From Rhizobium herbae (GTDB lineage Bacteria > Pseudomonadota > Alphaproteobacteria > Rhizobiales > Rhizobiaceae), in assembly GCF_017873135.1 (NCBI RefSeq), contig NZ_JAGGJV010000005.1, forward strand, positions 124,001-188,000: a stretch of DNA of 64,000 bases, written 5' to 3'. The notes below the pieces were generated by a model. It made no database searches and was not told the origin of the DNA. It was given only the letters and a program-made list of their open reading frames with translations. The translations under genes and the position numbers were made by a program. Of the stretch, positions 53,368 to 62,348 are shown piece by piece (positions within the stretch are counted from its first letter, which is position 1; each line of letters begins with the position of its first letter).

Positions 53368-54801
53368 TTATCGGACTTTAAGCACCTTGTCGGGATTCAT
53401 GATCCCTGCTGGGTCGAAAGCATGCTTGATCCGCAGCATCAGGTCGATCTCGATCGGCGAACGCACGTCCGCCAGTTCGTCGCGCTTCAACTGGCCGATG
53501 CCGTGTTCGGCCGAGATCGAACCGTTGTAGCGGAGCACGATGCCGTGGACGATCGCGTTCATCTCGCGCCAGCGGGCAATGAATTGATCCTTGTCGGCCC
53601 CGACCGGCTGCGAGATGTTGTAGTGGATATTGCCGTCGCCCATATGGCCGAAGGAGCAGATGCGGGCGCCGGGAATGGCCTTCATCACCGCCGCGTCCGC
53701 TTCCGCCATGAAGGCCGGAATGCTGGAGACCGGCACCGAGACGTCATGCTTGATCGACCCGCCCTCCGGCTTCTGCGCCGGCGACATGCTTTCGCGCATG
53801 TGCCAGAGGCTCTTGCGCTGCGCTTCGCTCGTGGCAACAACGGCATTCTCGACGAGGCCGCTGGAGATTTCCGTTTCGAGCAATGCCTGCATCATCCGTT
53901 CGGCGCTCTCTGCCGAATCCGAGGTCGAGATATCGATCAGGACATACCAGGCGTGGACCGTGTCCATCGGATCGCGGACGCCGGGAATGTGTCTTGCGGT
54001 GAATTCGACGCCGAGGCGCGGCATCAGTTCGAAGCCGGTCAGCGCCGGGCCGCACAGGCTGGACGCCTTGTCGAACAGGACAAGCGCATCGGCAACGCTT
54101 TGCACACCGGCAAAGGCGACCTGATGGCCGAGCGGCTGCGGAAACAGCTTCAGCACCGCGCCGGTGATGACGCCGAGCGTACCTTCCGCGCCGATGAACA
54201 GGTCGCGCAGATCATAGCCGGTATTGTCCTTCTTCAGCCGCCGCAGCCCGTCCCAGATCTCGCCGGTCGGCAGCACGACCTCAAGGCCGAGGCACAGTTG
54301 CCGCATGTTGCCATAGGCAAGCACCGCCGTGCCGCCGGCATTGGTGGAAAGATTGCCGCCGATCCGGCAGGAGCCTTCCGAGCCGAGCGACAGCGGAAAC
54401 AGCCGGTTGTGTTCCTCCGCCGCCTTCTGGATATCGGCAAGGATGCAGCCGGCATCGGCGACGATGACATTGCCGACCGGATCGATATCGCGGATCCGGT
54501 TCAGCCGCTCCAGCGACAGCACGATATCGGCCGCACCCGCGCGCGGGATCTGTCCTGCGACATGGCCGGTATTGCCCCCCTGCGGAACGATCGCGGCCCC
54601 GGTCTCGCTGGCAAGTTTCAGGATCTGCGAAACTTCCGCGACGCTGCCAGGCTTCAGCACCAGCGGTGCCGTGCCCTTGTAGAGGCCGCGCGATTCGATG
54701 AGATAGGGGGTGATGTCCGCGGCTTGCGTCAGAGCATCGCTTGCGCCGACGATGGCAGCGAAACGGGCGATGAGGTCGGAGGAGGGGATGGTATTGGTCA
54801 T
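53368..54801 (-). CDS. FAD-linked D-2-hydroxyacid dehydrogenase (GlcD/D-lactate dehydrogenase type)
   Basis: The 477-residue protein has the FAD-binding PP-loop region (VPQGGNTGHVAGQIP), GSCRIGGNLSTNAGG, the SAEHGIGQLKRDEL catalytic block, and the ending FDPAGIMNPDKVL. This is the FAD_binding_4/FAD-oxidase_C fold of D-lactate, glycolate and D-2-hydroxyglutarate oxidising enzymes. The substrate is not decidable from sequence. ATG codons at 54801 and 54813 are both possible. It is convergent with the DUF1217 gene, the stops being about 12 bases apart. Confidence 0.93.
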   Translation of the reverse strand: MTNTIPSSDLIARFAAIVGASDALTQAADITPYLIESRGLYKGTAPLVLKPGSVAEVSQILKLASETGAAIVPQGGNTGHVAGQIPRAGAADIVLSLERLNRIRDIDPVGNVIVADAGCILADIQKAAEEHNRLFPLSLGSEGSCRIGGNLSTNAGGTAVLAYGNMRQLCLGLEVVLPTGEIWDGLRRLKKDNTGYDLRDLFIGAEGTLGVITGAVLKLFPQPLGHQVAFAGVQSVADALVLFDKASSLCGPALTGFELMPRLGVEFTARHIPGVRDPMDTVHAWYVLIDISTSDSAESAERMMQALLETEISSGLVENAVVATSEAQRKSLWHMRESMSPAQKPEGGSIKHDVSVPVSSIPAFMAEADAAVMKAIPGARICSFGHMGDGNIHYNISQPVGADKDQFIARWREMNAIVHGIVLRYNGSISAEHGIGQLKRDELADVRSPIEIDLMLRIKHAFDPAGIMNPDKVLKVR

Positions 54802-54913
54802 GAGCGAATACATACGCAACCGCAAGTGACGCGCAAGACCCGCATTCAGGGTTTTGAGATGGTGGACCGTTTCCTCTGGTCTCTCCCGAGCATCTCTTAA
54901 AAAGCCGTTGGGT

Positions 54914-55321
54914 TCATGATCGTTGCAGGCGGTTACATAAAAGCGCGTAGATCGCCCCGAAGGCTGAACCCGCAACAAGGCCGAAAGCCATCCAGATACC
55001 GCTGAAACCTGGGGTAAAGTATTCGTCCAGCACGTCGGCGATCAGCAATATAAGGCCAGAACCGAGCGCACCCGCAGTCGCATATGCCAGTATGTTGCCG
55101 TCGATATCATCGTGGACATGCCGAAACAAACGGTAGGCGCCAGATGTTATCGCCGCCACTCCAAACACTGGAAGAAGAGCCATATAGGTGATCAGGTTAT
55201 CGACCATTGGTTCAAATGACCCGCTGGAAAACCACCGCAGAAGGTTGGCTGGGATTATGAACACGAGCGGGGCAATCAGACATAGGCATACCAAGACAAG
55301 TGTTTCCGTAACCTTATTCAT
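54914..55321 (-). CDS. Small polytopic membrane protein, unknown
   Basis: The 135-residue product from MNKVTETL has four hydrophobic segments (LVLVCLCLIAPLVFIIPANLL, LITYMALLPVFGVAAITSG, ILAYATAGALGSGLILLIADVL, IWMAFGLVAGSAFGAIYALL). No family is recognised. In-frame starts at 55399 and 55339 would add N-terminal residues. The gene is visibly less GC-rich than its neighbours, hinting at transfer or rapid drift. It stands alone between the FAD dehydrogenase and tsaC. Confidence 0.6.
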   Translation of the reverse strand: MNKVTETLVLVCLCLIAPLVFIIPANLLRWFSSGSFEPMVDNLITYMALLPVFGVAAITSGAYRLFRHVHDDIDGNILAYATAGALGSGLILLIADVLDEYFTPGFSGIWMAFGLVAGSAFGAIYALLCNRLQRS

Positions 55322-55453
55322 ATGCATCCCGGTTTGCATGATGCCGCCGAATTGAAGAAGGGTCGAAGAAGCGGCGCACGTGTATAATATTGCGCTCATA
55401 CGTTAACGGCTCGTCACTCAGCAGAGTGAGGCGGAGCGTTCAAAACTCTCTAT

Positions 55454-56428
55454 TCACATTCTTGGCGCCGCGGCCCGTTCGATCCGGTCGATGATCGCCT
55501 CGCCCAATCCATCCTGTGGAATGGGGCCGAACGCGATGGTCGTGGCGCCCGATGCGTCGGCCTGTTTCATATAGGCAAACAGATTGGCGGCGGCCTCGCG
55601 CAGATCGCCGGTTGGGCTGAGATCGAGAACGAGGGCGGCATTCTCCTCGCCGGCCAGTGCCGAGCCGCCGAACCGGATCAGTGCTTCACCGGGTTTGACA
55701 TCCGTCGCATTCAGCCGCACCGCCGCTCCCGGGGCGTAGTGCGAGGCGAGCATGCCCGGCGCCTCGATCGCGGCGCCCGCAGTCTCTGGCCGCAGCACGG
55801 TTTTCCCGGTCAGCGCCTCGATATCGGCGACATCGAGACCGCCCGGCCGCAGCAGCCGGATCTCGCCGTCTTCCACCTTGAGGATGGTTGATTCCAGCCC
55901 GATTTCGGCCGGACCGGCATCAAGGATCAGTGCCAGCTTGCCGCCGAGATCGGCATCGACATGCGCGGCGCTGGTGGGGCTGATCTTGCCGGAGGTATTG
56001 GCGCTCGGCGCTGCCAGCGGCTTGCCGTAGCGCTTGATGACCGCGCGCGAAAAACCGTCCGGCATGCGGATACCGAGCGTATCGAGGCCGGCGGAAGCAA
56101 GTGGATGCACGCCGCTGCCCGGTTTCAGCGGCAGGATCAGCGTCAGCGGTCCCGGCCAGAAAGCCTCGGCAAGCCATCGCGACAGGGGATCGAAGGTGAC
56201 ATGCTCGTCGGCCATGGCAAGATCGGCGACATGGCAGATCAGCGGGTTGAAACGTGGTCGGCCTTTCATTTCATAGATGCGGCTGATGGCATCCGGGTTT
56301 GTGGCGTCCGCCGCCAGGCCGTAGACCGTCTCCGTCGGAATCGCGACCGGCAGGCCCTGGCCGAGCGTTTCGCAGGCTATCGCCAATGCGCGATCCGGTT
56401 CGGTCCTTGTGTCGATGATGAGGGCCAT
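55454..56428 (-). CDS. tsaC: L-threonylcarbamoyladenylate synthase (Sua5/YrdC family)
   Basis: The 324-residue long-form protein has the YrdC core (AIPTETVYGLAADATNPDAISRIYEMKGRPRFNPLICHV, PSANTSGKISPTSAAHV) and a C-terminal Sua5 domain after the PGMLASHYAPGAAVRL linker. It makes threonylcarbamoyl-AMP for the universal t6A modification of tRNAs reading ANN codons. The ATG at 56428 (MALIIDTRT) is preferred over 56446. Confidence 0.95.
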   Translation of the reverse strand: MALIIDTRTEPDRALAIACETLGQGLPVAIPTETVYGLAADATNPDAISRIYEMKGRPRFNPLICHVADLAMADEHVTFDPLSRWLAEAFWPGPLTLILPLKPGSGVHPLASAGLDTLGIRMPDGFSRAVIKRYGKPLAAPSANTSGKISPTSAAHVDADLGGKLALILDAGPAEIGLESTILKVEDGEIRLLRPGGLDVADIEALTGKTVLRPETAGAAIEAPGMLASHYAPGAAVRLNATDVKPGEALIRFGGSALAGEENAALVLDLSPTGDLREAAANLFAYMKQADASGATTIAFGPIPQDGLGEAIIDRIERAAAPRM

Positions 56429-56562
56429 GCAGCGTCCAAACGTCAATGCGCCATCTGGAAAGACAGGCAGGCGCTCCGCCGTTTCCTTTACAGGGCTTGA
56501 CGGGATATTGCCAAGCGCATTTGCAAGGCGCCGTCGACTGTGCCGGGTCGCAGGCGGACAAT

Positions 56563-57168
56563 TCAGAGGCTGTTGATGATCTTGCGAAGCTGCTCGTTGC
56601 GCGCGCCGAGCAAAAGCACGTTCTTCAAGGCCTCCTTCGGATCGCGGGTGCGAAACAAAAGGCCGTTCTCGTGGATGGCGCGGTTGACGGTCAGCTTGCC
56701 GGCCTCTGCGTCCATTTCAGTGGCCACCGCGAAATACATCCGCGAATAGCCGAGCTTGATCTTCTCGAAGAAATGCTCGTCGTCGCCGATGTCGGAGAAG
56801 AAATTGGCGATGTAGAAAGACCAGCGGACATCGTCGAACTTGGCGAATTTGGTCCGCGCGGCCGTCACGTGGCAATAGCCGAGATGCGGGCTGTCGGCGA
56901 GCGTGCGGTGAAAGAGCAGCTTGGGGAAGCGGATCGAACGGTGGAAGCCGTTGATCCGGTCATGGGTTACCGTTGCCGCTGTTTCGAGCTTGCGGCCGGT
57001 GCGGGCGGCGACTTCCTGATGCGTCAGGTAGCGCTTTTCAGTCGGGCTCCATTCTTGCTGGTGCCGGTTGATCCGCCCGGTGCGCAGAAACTCGGTATGA
57101 ACAGCCACTTTCGGCAATGGAGCCGGCTTTTTGACGGCGGCGGCGTCGAAATATCTCAAGTTTGACAT
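56563..57168 (-). CDS. DUF6656-like protein
   Basis: The 201-residue product starts MSNLRYFDAAAVKKPAPLPKVAVHTEFLRTGRI and contains VTHDRINGFHRSIRFPKLLFHRTLADSPHLGYCHVTAARTKFAKFDDVRWSFYIANFF. It is soluble and rich in basic and aromatic residues. I recall it as a Rhizobiales-restricted family (DUF6656); the role is unknown. The frame runs further upstream to 57387, but the start at 57168 matches the recalled family N terminus. It is divergent from the riboswitch-controlled operon. Confidence 0.7.
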   Translation of the reverse strand: MSNLRYFDAAAVKKPAPLPKVAVHTEFLRTGRINRHQQEWSPTEKRYLTHQEVAARTGRKLETAATVTHDRINGFHRSIRFPKLLFHRTLADSPHLGYCHVTAARTKFAKFDDVRWSFYIANFFSDIGDDEHFFEKIKLGYSRMYFAVATEMDAEAGKLTVNRAIHENGLLFRTRDPKEALKNVLLLGARNEQLRKIINSL

Positions 57169-57524
57169 CGGCCTGCACCAGGATAGCGGCGGAATGCTTG
57201 AGAGCACGCCGGGGCGGAAACGTTCATCAGGGAAAGCTACAGTGTCAGGGTTAACGCAGTCTTTCCGGATGGTAGCCTTTTGCCATGGAGCGAGGCTTGC
57301 GGGACACTCTGTATCCGGCGCCGAAAAATGTCGCAAAGAGACCGCGCCTGCCCAGAATTTGCCAACGTGTGGCGGAAAAGACGCCATCTGCTGAAAAATC
57401 AGGAAAGGTCGTTGTTTATGCTTATAAAATAGCCACTCCGGCCGCGCCGCAAAGCAACTTGGACCGTGTCGTCATTCTGGAATCGGATGTCGCTAATCGG
57501 CAGCTGCCGGGCTGCGGTACAGGG
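57169..57524. other. Divergent intergenic region upstream of the cobalamin riboswitch
   Basis: No credible gene is seen. The region contains AT-richer words near 57412-57430 (ttgtttatgcttataaaat), which may hold a promoter for the riboswitch transcript, and GTTAAC at 57250. The DUF6656 gene promoter on the minus strand should also lie here. Confidence 0.4.
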
Positions 57525-57715
57525 TTAGATAGGGACACTCAAGGTGCCGCCTTTATAGGGAGGGCGGAGAATTGGGAAGCCGGTCGAAATCCGGCGCTGC
57601 CCCCGCAACGGTGGTGGAGCGAAACCTCGGCAAAAGGCCACTGGAGAAATCCGGGAAGGCGCCGCGATGGTCCGAAAGGACAGCTCCAGAGCCCGGAAAC
57701 CAGCCTTGTGGCGAA
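57525..57715 (+). promoter_or_regulatory. Cobalamin (adenosylcobalamin-type) riboswitch aptamer
   Basis: The hallmarks of the B12 element appear in order: AAGGTGCC (57541-57548), GGGAAGCCGG with paired CCGGC and the core GCTGCCCCCGCAAC (57596-57609), CCACTG (57638-57643), CCGGGAAGGC (57651-57660), and the B12 box AGCCCGGAAACCAGCCT (57690-57706). It lies on the plus strand, about 140 bases before the Rieske oxygenase gene. Binding of cobalamin normally lowers expression of the gene behind it. Confidence 0.95.
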
Positions 57716-57727
57716 ATTGATGTCTGG

Positions 57728-57810
57728 GTTGCGGCGGGCAGCCGGAAGGAGAACCTGTAGACCACGCGCACTCCCGGCGCGGTGGCGGTTCCTTTCCTGT
57801 CTGCCGCAAC
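57728..57810 (+). promoter_or_regulatory. Long hairpin between the aptamer and the oxygenase gene (expression platform)
   Basis: Bases 57728-57741 pair with 57797-57810 over 14 pairs including two G-U pairs. Inside, GGAAGGAGAACC (57744-57755) pairs with GGTTCCTTTCC (57787-57797). No T-run follows, so it may be a Rho-dependent or translational switch rather than an intrinsic terminator. Confidence 0.6.
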
Positions 57811-57843
57811 TTCAAAAGAGTTGGCGAGCACAAGGAAACGACC

Positions 57844-59094
57844 ATGGATCTCCGCAGTGAAGTCCTTCGCAAATTGAAGAACCGGCGTGCCGGCCACAGC
57901 CTGGAACAGGCTTTCTATACCGATCCCGATCTCTATAAGGTCGACATGGAGCAGATCTGGTACAAGGACTGGCTGTTCATCGGCCACGATTGCGAAATCC
58001 CGAAATCCGGCAATTATTTCACCGTCCAGGTCGGCGAATATCCGGTCGTCGTCGTCCGCGATCGCACCGGCACCGTCCGCGCCCTGCACAATTCCTGCCG
58101 CCATCGCGGCTCGCGCGTCTGCGCCGGTGCCAAGGGCTCGTCCGCCAAGCTTGTCTGTCCCTATCACCAGTGGACCTACGAGCTCGACGGCAAGCTTTTG
58201 TTTGCCCGCCAGATGGGCGAGGATTTCGACAAGAACCAGCACGGCCTGAAGCCGATCCATTGCGAAACCATCGGCGGTTTTATCTTCATCTGCCTGGCCG
58301 AAGAGGCGATGGATTTCCAGCCGGTGCGCGACATGGTCTCCTCCTATGTCATGCCGCACAATCTGAAGGACACCAAGGTCGCCTTCGAAAGCACGATCAT
58401 CGAGAAGGGCAACTGGAAGCTCGTCTGGGAAAACAACCGCGAGTGCTACCACTGCGCCGCAAACCACCCGGAACTCTGCCGCACCTATCCGGAAGCCCCG
58501 ACGGCAACCGGCGTCCAGGGCGCCAAGGACGATCCGGTCATCGCCGAGCATTGGGCGAAGTGCGAGGCTGCCGGCCTGCCGAGCGAATTCAAGATCGACC
58601 ATAGCGGCCAGTTCCGTGTCGCCCGCATGCCGCTGATCCAGGATGCCGAAAGCTACACGATGTCGGGTGCGCGCGCCGTCAAGCGCCAGCTCTCCGACGA
58701 TGTCAGCCAGAGCCATATCGGTACGCTGCTGCTGTTCCACTATCCGTCGACCTGGAACCACGTGCTGGCCGATCACGCCATCACCTTCCGCGTGCTGCCT
58801 CTCGGTCCCGAGCTTACCCAGGTCACCACCAAGTGGCTGGTGCACAAGGATGCTGTCGAAGGCGTCGACTACACGATCGAAGAGCTGACGCATGTCTGGA
58901 CCGAGACCAACGACCAGGATCGCCAGATCGTCGAGGAAAACGCCTTCGGCATCCGCTCTCCCGCCTACCAGCCCGGCCCCTATTCGCCGGAACACGAAGG
59001 CGGCGTCATGCAGTTCGTCGAATGGTACACCAATTTCATGGCGGACCGCCTCCAGGGCAGCACGGCATCGCCGTCGCTGGTTCGGGTTGCCTGA
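57844..59094 (+). CDS. Rieske aromatic-ring-hydroxylating-type oxygenase (GbcA-like), alpha subunit
   Basis: The 416-residue protein has a Rieske 2Fe-2S site (C85-x-H87 and C105-x2-H108, in HNSCRHRG and CPYHQW) and a mononuclear iron site (NNRECYHCAANH, His203 and His208). The NNRECYHC motif places it with betaine-type demethylases such as glycine betaine monooxygenase (GbcA) and stachydrine demethylase rather than classical ring dioxygenases. It sits under a cobalamin riboswitch and is paired with its reductase. The substrate is inferred only by family. I recall an oxygenase-ferredoxin reductase pair called ardX-frdX in predicted alphaproteobacterial B12 regulons; I could not verify this. 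Confidence 0.9.
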   Translation: MDLRSEVLRKLKNRRAGHSLEQAFYTDPDLYKVDMEQIWYKDWLFIGHDCEIPKSGNYFTVQVGEYPVVVVRDRTGTVRALHNSCRHRGSRVCAGAKGSSAKLVCPYHQWTYELDGKLLFARQMGEDFDKNQHGLKPIHCETIGGFIFICLAEEAMDFQPVRDMVSSYVMPHNLKDTKVAFESTIIEKGNWKLVWENNRECYHCAANHPELCRTYPEAPTATGVQGAKDDPVIAEHWAKCEAAGLPSEFKIDHSGQFRVARMPLIQDAESYTMSGARAVKRQLSDDVSQSHIGTLLLFHYPSTWNHVLADHAITFRVLPLGPELTQVTTKWLVHKDAVEGVDYTIEELTHVWTETNDQDRQIVEENAFGIRSPAYQPGPYSPEHEGGVMQFVEWYTNFMADRLQGSTASPSLVRVA

Positions 59095-59096
59095 GC

Positions 59097-60197
59097 ATGA
59101 CGATTGCAGCATCCTTCCAGCATCTCGACGAATTGAAGCCGTGGAACGACCGGCAGCATCTCCTGGAATGCATTTCGGTCACCGCCGAGGCTCCGGACGT
59201 GATGACGTTCGCCTTCAGATCCAACAAGCCCGGCTGGTTCCGTTACCTGCCGGGCCAGTTCGTCACGCTCGAACTGCCGGTAACGCCCGATGATCCGGTG
59301 ATGCGCACCTATACGCTGTCGTCCAGCCCGTCGCGGCCCTTCTCGGTGGCGGTCACCGTCAAGGCGCAGAAGGACAGTATCGGCACCCGCTGGATGTTCG
59401 ATCACCTGAAGCCCGGCATGACGCTGAAGGCTTTCGGCGCACTCGGGGATTTCACCTTCGTGCGCTATCCGGCCGAAAAATACCTGTTCATTTCGGCGGG
59501 CTCCGGCGTCACGCCGATGATGTCGATGACCCGCTGGATGGCCGATTGCACGCCGCAGAGCAATGTCGCCTTCATCTCCTGCGCACGGCAGCCGGAAGAC
59601 CTTTTGTTCCGCGGTGAATTGGAAGTCCTGTCGGCGCACATGCCCAACATGTCGCTCGGCTTCATCGTCGAGGGGCATCAGCCGCGCGACAGCTGGCATG
59701 GCCTGCGCGGCCGCGTCGACGGCACCAAGCTTTCGCTCCTGGCGCCCGATTTCATGGAGCGCACGGTGTTCTGCTGCGGCCCGGAGCCGTTCATGCGCGG
59801 CGTGCGCGAGACGCTGAAGTCAGCCGGCTTCGACATGACGCACTATCACGAGGAAAGCTTCCAGCCCGCCAACGCTCCAGATCCGGCGGAACTTGCCATC
59901 CGCGCCGGCGTCACGGCTGCCGTCGATCCCGCCTCGGTGTCCAACGTCACCTTCACGATGGCCGGCAAGCAGGCGAAGTGTCAGCCCGGCCAGACCATCC
60001 TGCAGACGGCGCGCTCGGCCGGCGTGCGCATCGGCGCCGCCTGTGAAGGCGGTCTCTGCGGCACCTGTCGGGTGATGAAGATTTCCGGCGAAGTCGAGAT
60101 GAACCACAATGGCGGCATCCTCGACGACGAGATCGACGAAGGATACATCCTCGCCTGCTGTTCGCGGCCGATCGGGGACGTGCAGATCGAGGCGTGA
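59097..60197 (+). CDS. Ferredoxin-NAD(P)H reductase component with C-terminal 2Fe-2S domain (GbcB-like)
   Basis: The 366-residue protein combines an FAD-binding FNR domain (LPGQFVTLELPV, MRTYTLSSSPSRPFSVAVTVK), an NAD(P)-binding domain (ISAGSGVTPMMSM, CCGPEPFMRGV) and a C-terminal plant-type 2Fe-2S domain (CEGGLCGTC plus a distal Cys-Cys). It would pass electrons from NAD(P)H to the Rieske oxygenase. It starts two bases after the oxygenase stop, so both are on one message. Length equals that of Pseudomonas GbcB as I recall it. Confidence 0.92.
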   Translation: MTIAASFQHLDELKPWNDRQHLLECISVTAEAPDVMTFAFRSNKPGWFRYLPGQFVTLELPVTPDDPVMRTYTLSSSPSRPFSVAVTVKAQKDSIGTRWMFDHLKPGMTLKAFGALGDFTFVRYPAEKYLFISAGSGVTPMMSMTRWMADCTPQSNVAFISCARQPEDLLFRGELEVLSAHMPNMSLGFIVEGHQPRDSWHGLRGRVDGTKLSLLAPDFMERTVFCCGPEPFMRGVRETLKSAGFDMTHYHEESFQPANAPDPAELAIRAGVTAAVDPASVSNVTFTMAGKQAKCQPGQTILQTARSAGVRIGAACEGGLCGTCRVMKISGEVEMNHNGGILDDEIDEGYILACCSRPIGDVQIEA

Positions 60198-60291
60198 GCT
60201 GCCGGCAAGCAAAAGACGGGTAAGCAGCAGAAGGGGGCTTGGTGACGTGAACTGTCACCCCTCCGCCTTGCAGCGTTGCGAACTCACGGCA
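60198..60291. other. Short intergenic stretch with an imperfect hairpin
   Basis: GGTGAC (60241-60246) pairs with GTCACC (60254-60259), and outer GGGG/CCCC extends the stem. No T-run follows. It may end the oxygenase operon. No gene is seen here. Confidence 0.35.
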
Positions 60292-60513
60292 TCATGTGTT
60301 CCTGATATCGGTCCTCGCATGCGCCGTTCCCGATCGCGGTATCTGGGGAATATGAACCGGATGGGGACGTTTGGCATCCTGGCTGCCTGAAATGGCCAAT
60401 TCAGCCTCCAGCATTGCCATCTCGATCAGGAACACGAGCATCTTTCTGTTGCTGCGTTCCGCGCTCATCTTCGACGCTTTGAGAAGTTCATAGGTCATAT
60501 CTCTGGTTCGCAT
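60292..60513 (-). CDS. Small protein of unknown function
   Basis: The 73-residue product begins MRTRDMTYELLKASKMSAERSNRKMLVFLIEMAMLEAELAIS, a likely helical protein with an amphipathic segment, and ends in a proline-rich tail. The ATG at 60513 is preceded by GGGAG at a good distance; GTG at 60519 is the alternative. No membrane segment or known family is recognised. Confidence 0.5.
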   Translation of the reverse strand: MRTRDMTYELLKASKMSAERSNRKMLVFLIEMAMLEAELAISGSQDAKRPHPVHIPQIPRSGTAHARTDIRNT

Positions 60514-60683
60514 TTTCACGCTCCCTATCGATTGCTACCTCCAGGTTAGGGATTGCAACTTACGCGAGGCTTGCTTTCTGTAGGCACCCTATAATGGTGG
60601 GTGATCCGCCGGCGATATCGAGTGAAACAGGACCGGGTGGGATGACAAGTCCCGGGCGCCGGCGCAGCTGCCGATCTTCTGCC

Positions 60684-62348
60684 TCAGAACAGAAAATCAC
60701 CCGCATCCAGCGCGGCCATCTTTACGCCCTTCAGCAAAATGCTGTCGCCGTTCAGCCCGTCGATCAGCACATCGCTGCCGACCTGCGTCATGTGGTGCTG
60801 GGTGAGGTCCGTGTAATCGCTGATGCCGGCAATGCCGTTGAGGTCGAGGATGTCGTGGTCCGTTGTTGCGAAATCGGTGATTGTGTCCTTGCCGTCACCC
60901 GTATTGAAGACGAACTGGTCGGCGCCTGTGCCGCCGGTGAGAATATCGCCGCCGCCATGGCCCCAGATGATGTCGTTGCCGGCCTTGCCGTCGATGGTGT
61001 TCTTGCCGCTGTTGCCGTGCAGCTGGTTGGAAAGCGCATTGCCGGTGGCATTGATGGCGGCCGTGCCGTTCAGCGTCAGGTTCTCGAAAGAGCTGCCGAG
61101 CGTGAAGGAAACGGTCGCCTTGATGAGGTCCGTGCCGCCGCCGGAGGATTCCGACAGTTTGATCGCCGCGTCGCTGATCACGTAGACATCGTTGCCGCTG
61201 CCGCCATAGATGGTGCCGCTGACCTTGCCGCCGGTGCCGTCGAAATAATCGTTGCCGCTGCCGAGCCGGATCGCGCCGATGATGGTGCCGCTGTTGAAGA
61301 CTGAATCGGCACTGCTGCCGCCGAGAAAGGCCGTGCCTGCGGATTTGATCAGGCCGTTATTGTGCAGGCTCGCGGCGCTTGCCGCGGAAAAATCGATGGT
61401 TGCGGCGGAAGCGACCGTGCCGGTGATCGTGCCGTCATTGGTCACCGTCTCGCCGGTTCCGGCCACCTTGATGCCGCCGCCCGCGGTGATCGTCTTGTTG
61501 TTGGTGACAATGGCGCCGTCGGCCGATACCGCAATGGCATAGCCTTGGGTTTCGATCAGGCCGTTGTTGGTGATCTTGCCATCGTCGCCGGTCAGCGCGA
61601 CCGCCGTCTTGGCGGCGCTGATCGTACCACTGTTGGTGACGACGGCGTCGTCGCCCTTGGCGATGATCGCCGTTCCGGATGTCGACGTGACGCTTCCGTC
61701 ATTGGTGAGCTTGACGTCCGCGCCGGACGAAGCGACGGCCGTGCCATAGGCGATTGCCGAACCGTGGTTGGTGAGCGTCGCGGTGTTGCCGGTCGAGACG
61801 ATGGCCGATGCCTTGTCCGACCGCAGCTCGCCGTTGTTGGTGAGCAACGCCGAGCTGCCGGTCAGTTGCACGGCGTTCATCGCCGCATGGGTGGTGCCGT
61901 GATTGGTGACGATCGCGCTGCTGCCGGAAACCGAGATGCCGGCGCCGGAAGAGGATTCGATCAGGCCGGTATTGACGAGATGCGTTGCCTTGCCTGCCGC
62001 GGTGATCGCCGTCAGACGCGCCTCGACGGTGCCGTCATTGGTCAGTTCCAGGCTGCCGCTGTCGATCTTGAGGCCGTAGTCCTGGCCGGAGACCTTGCCG
62101 GAGCTGCTGACGACGAATTCGCTCTTGCTGTCGGCGACCGAGGTCGAGCCGAACCGGAAGGCGTAGCTGGACGCCGAGAGTACCGTGCCGTTGATGTAGA
62201 AGTCACGCGCCGTCGCCGTCCCGGTTGCCACAAGCGCGGTCGCGGATGTGCTGAGCGTCACGCCCTTGTTGAGGACGAATATGCTGTCGGTTTCCAGCAC
62301 CGACACCGGCGCGGTGCGGTTGCTGCTGATCACAATCTTTGTCGTCAT
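60684..62348 (-). CDS. Beta-repeat protein with RTX calcium-binding C-terminal region
   Basis: The 554-residue protein has no classical signal peptide. Residues about 90-360 are built of repeats of the form NxGTIxSxxxTAIxxxGxxAxVTN, a pattern of right-handed beta-helix adhesins. Residues about 375-500 hold RTX-type Ca2+-binding turns (GSGNDYFDGTGG, GKAGNDIIWGHGGGDILTGGTGADQF). It ends in DAGDFLF, similar to the ADFIL end of the RTX protein at 13890-14870. A type I secreted surface or biofilm protein is likely. No exporter is nearby. Confidence 0.85.
   Translation of the reverse strand: MTTKIVISSNRTAPVSVLETDSIFVLNKGVTLSTSATALVATGTATARDFYINGTVLSASSYAFRFGSTSVADSKSEFVVSSSGKVSGQDYGLKIDSGSLELTNDGTVEARLTAITAAGKATHLVNTGLIESSSGAGISVSGSSAIVTNHGTTHAAMNAVQLTGSSALLTNNGELRSDKASAIVSTGNTATLTNHGSAIAYGTAVASSGADVKLTNDGSVTSTSGTAIIAKGDDAVVTNSGTISAAKTAVALTGDDGKITNNGLIETQGYAIAVSADGAIVTNNKTITAGGGIKVAGTGETVTNDGTITGTVASAATIDFSAASAASLHNNGLIKSAGTAFLGGSSADSVFNSGTIIGAIRLGSGNDYFDGTGGKVSGTIYGGSGNDVYVISDAAIKLSESSGGGTDLIKATVSFTLGSSFENLTLNGTAAINATGNALSNQLHGNSGKNTIDGKAGNDIIWGHGGGDILTGGTGADQFVFNTGDGKDTITDFATTDHDILDLNGIAGISDYTDLTQHHMTQVGSDVLIDGLNGDSILLKGVKMAALDAGDFLF

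Noticed and set aside
53422..54900. Plus-strand frame opposite the FAD dehydrogenase
   Set aside because: Antisense shadow without recognisable domains.
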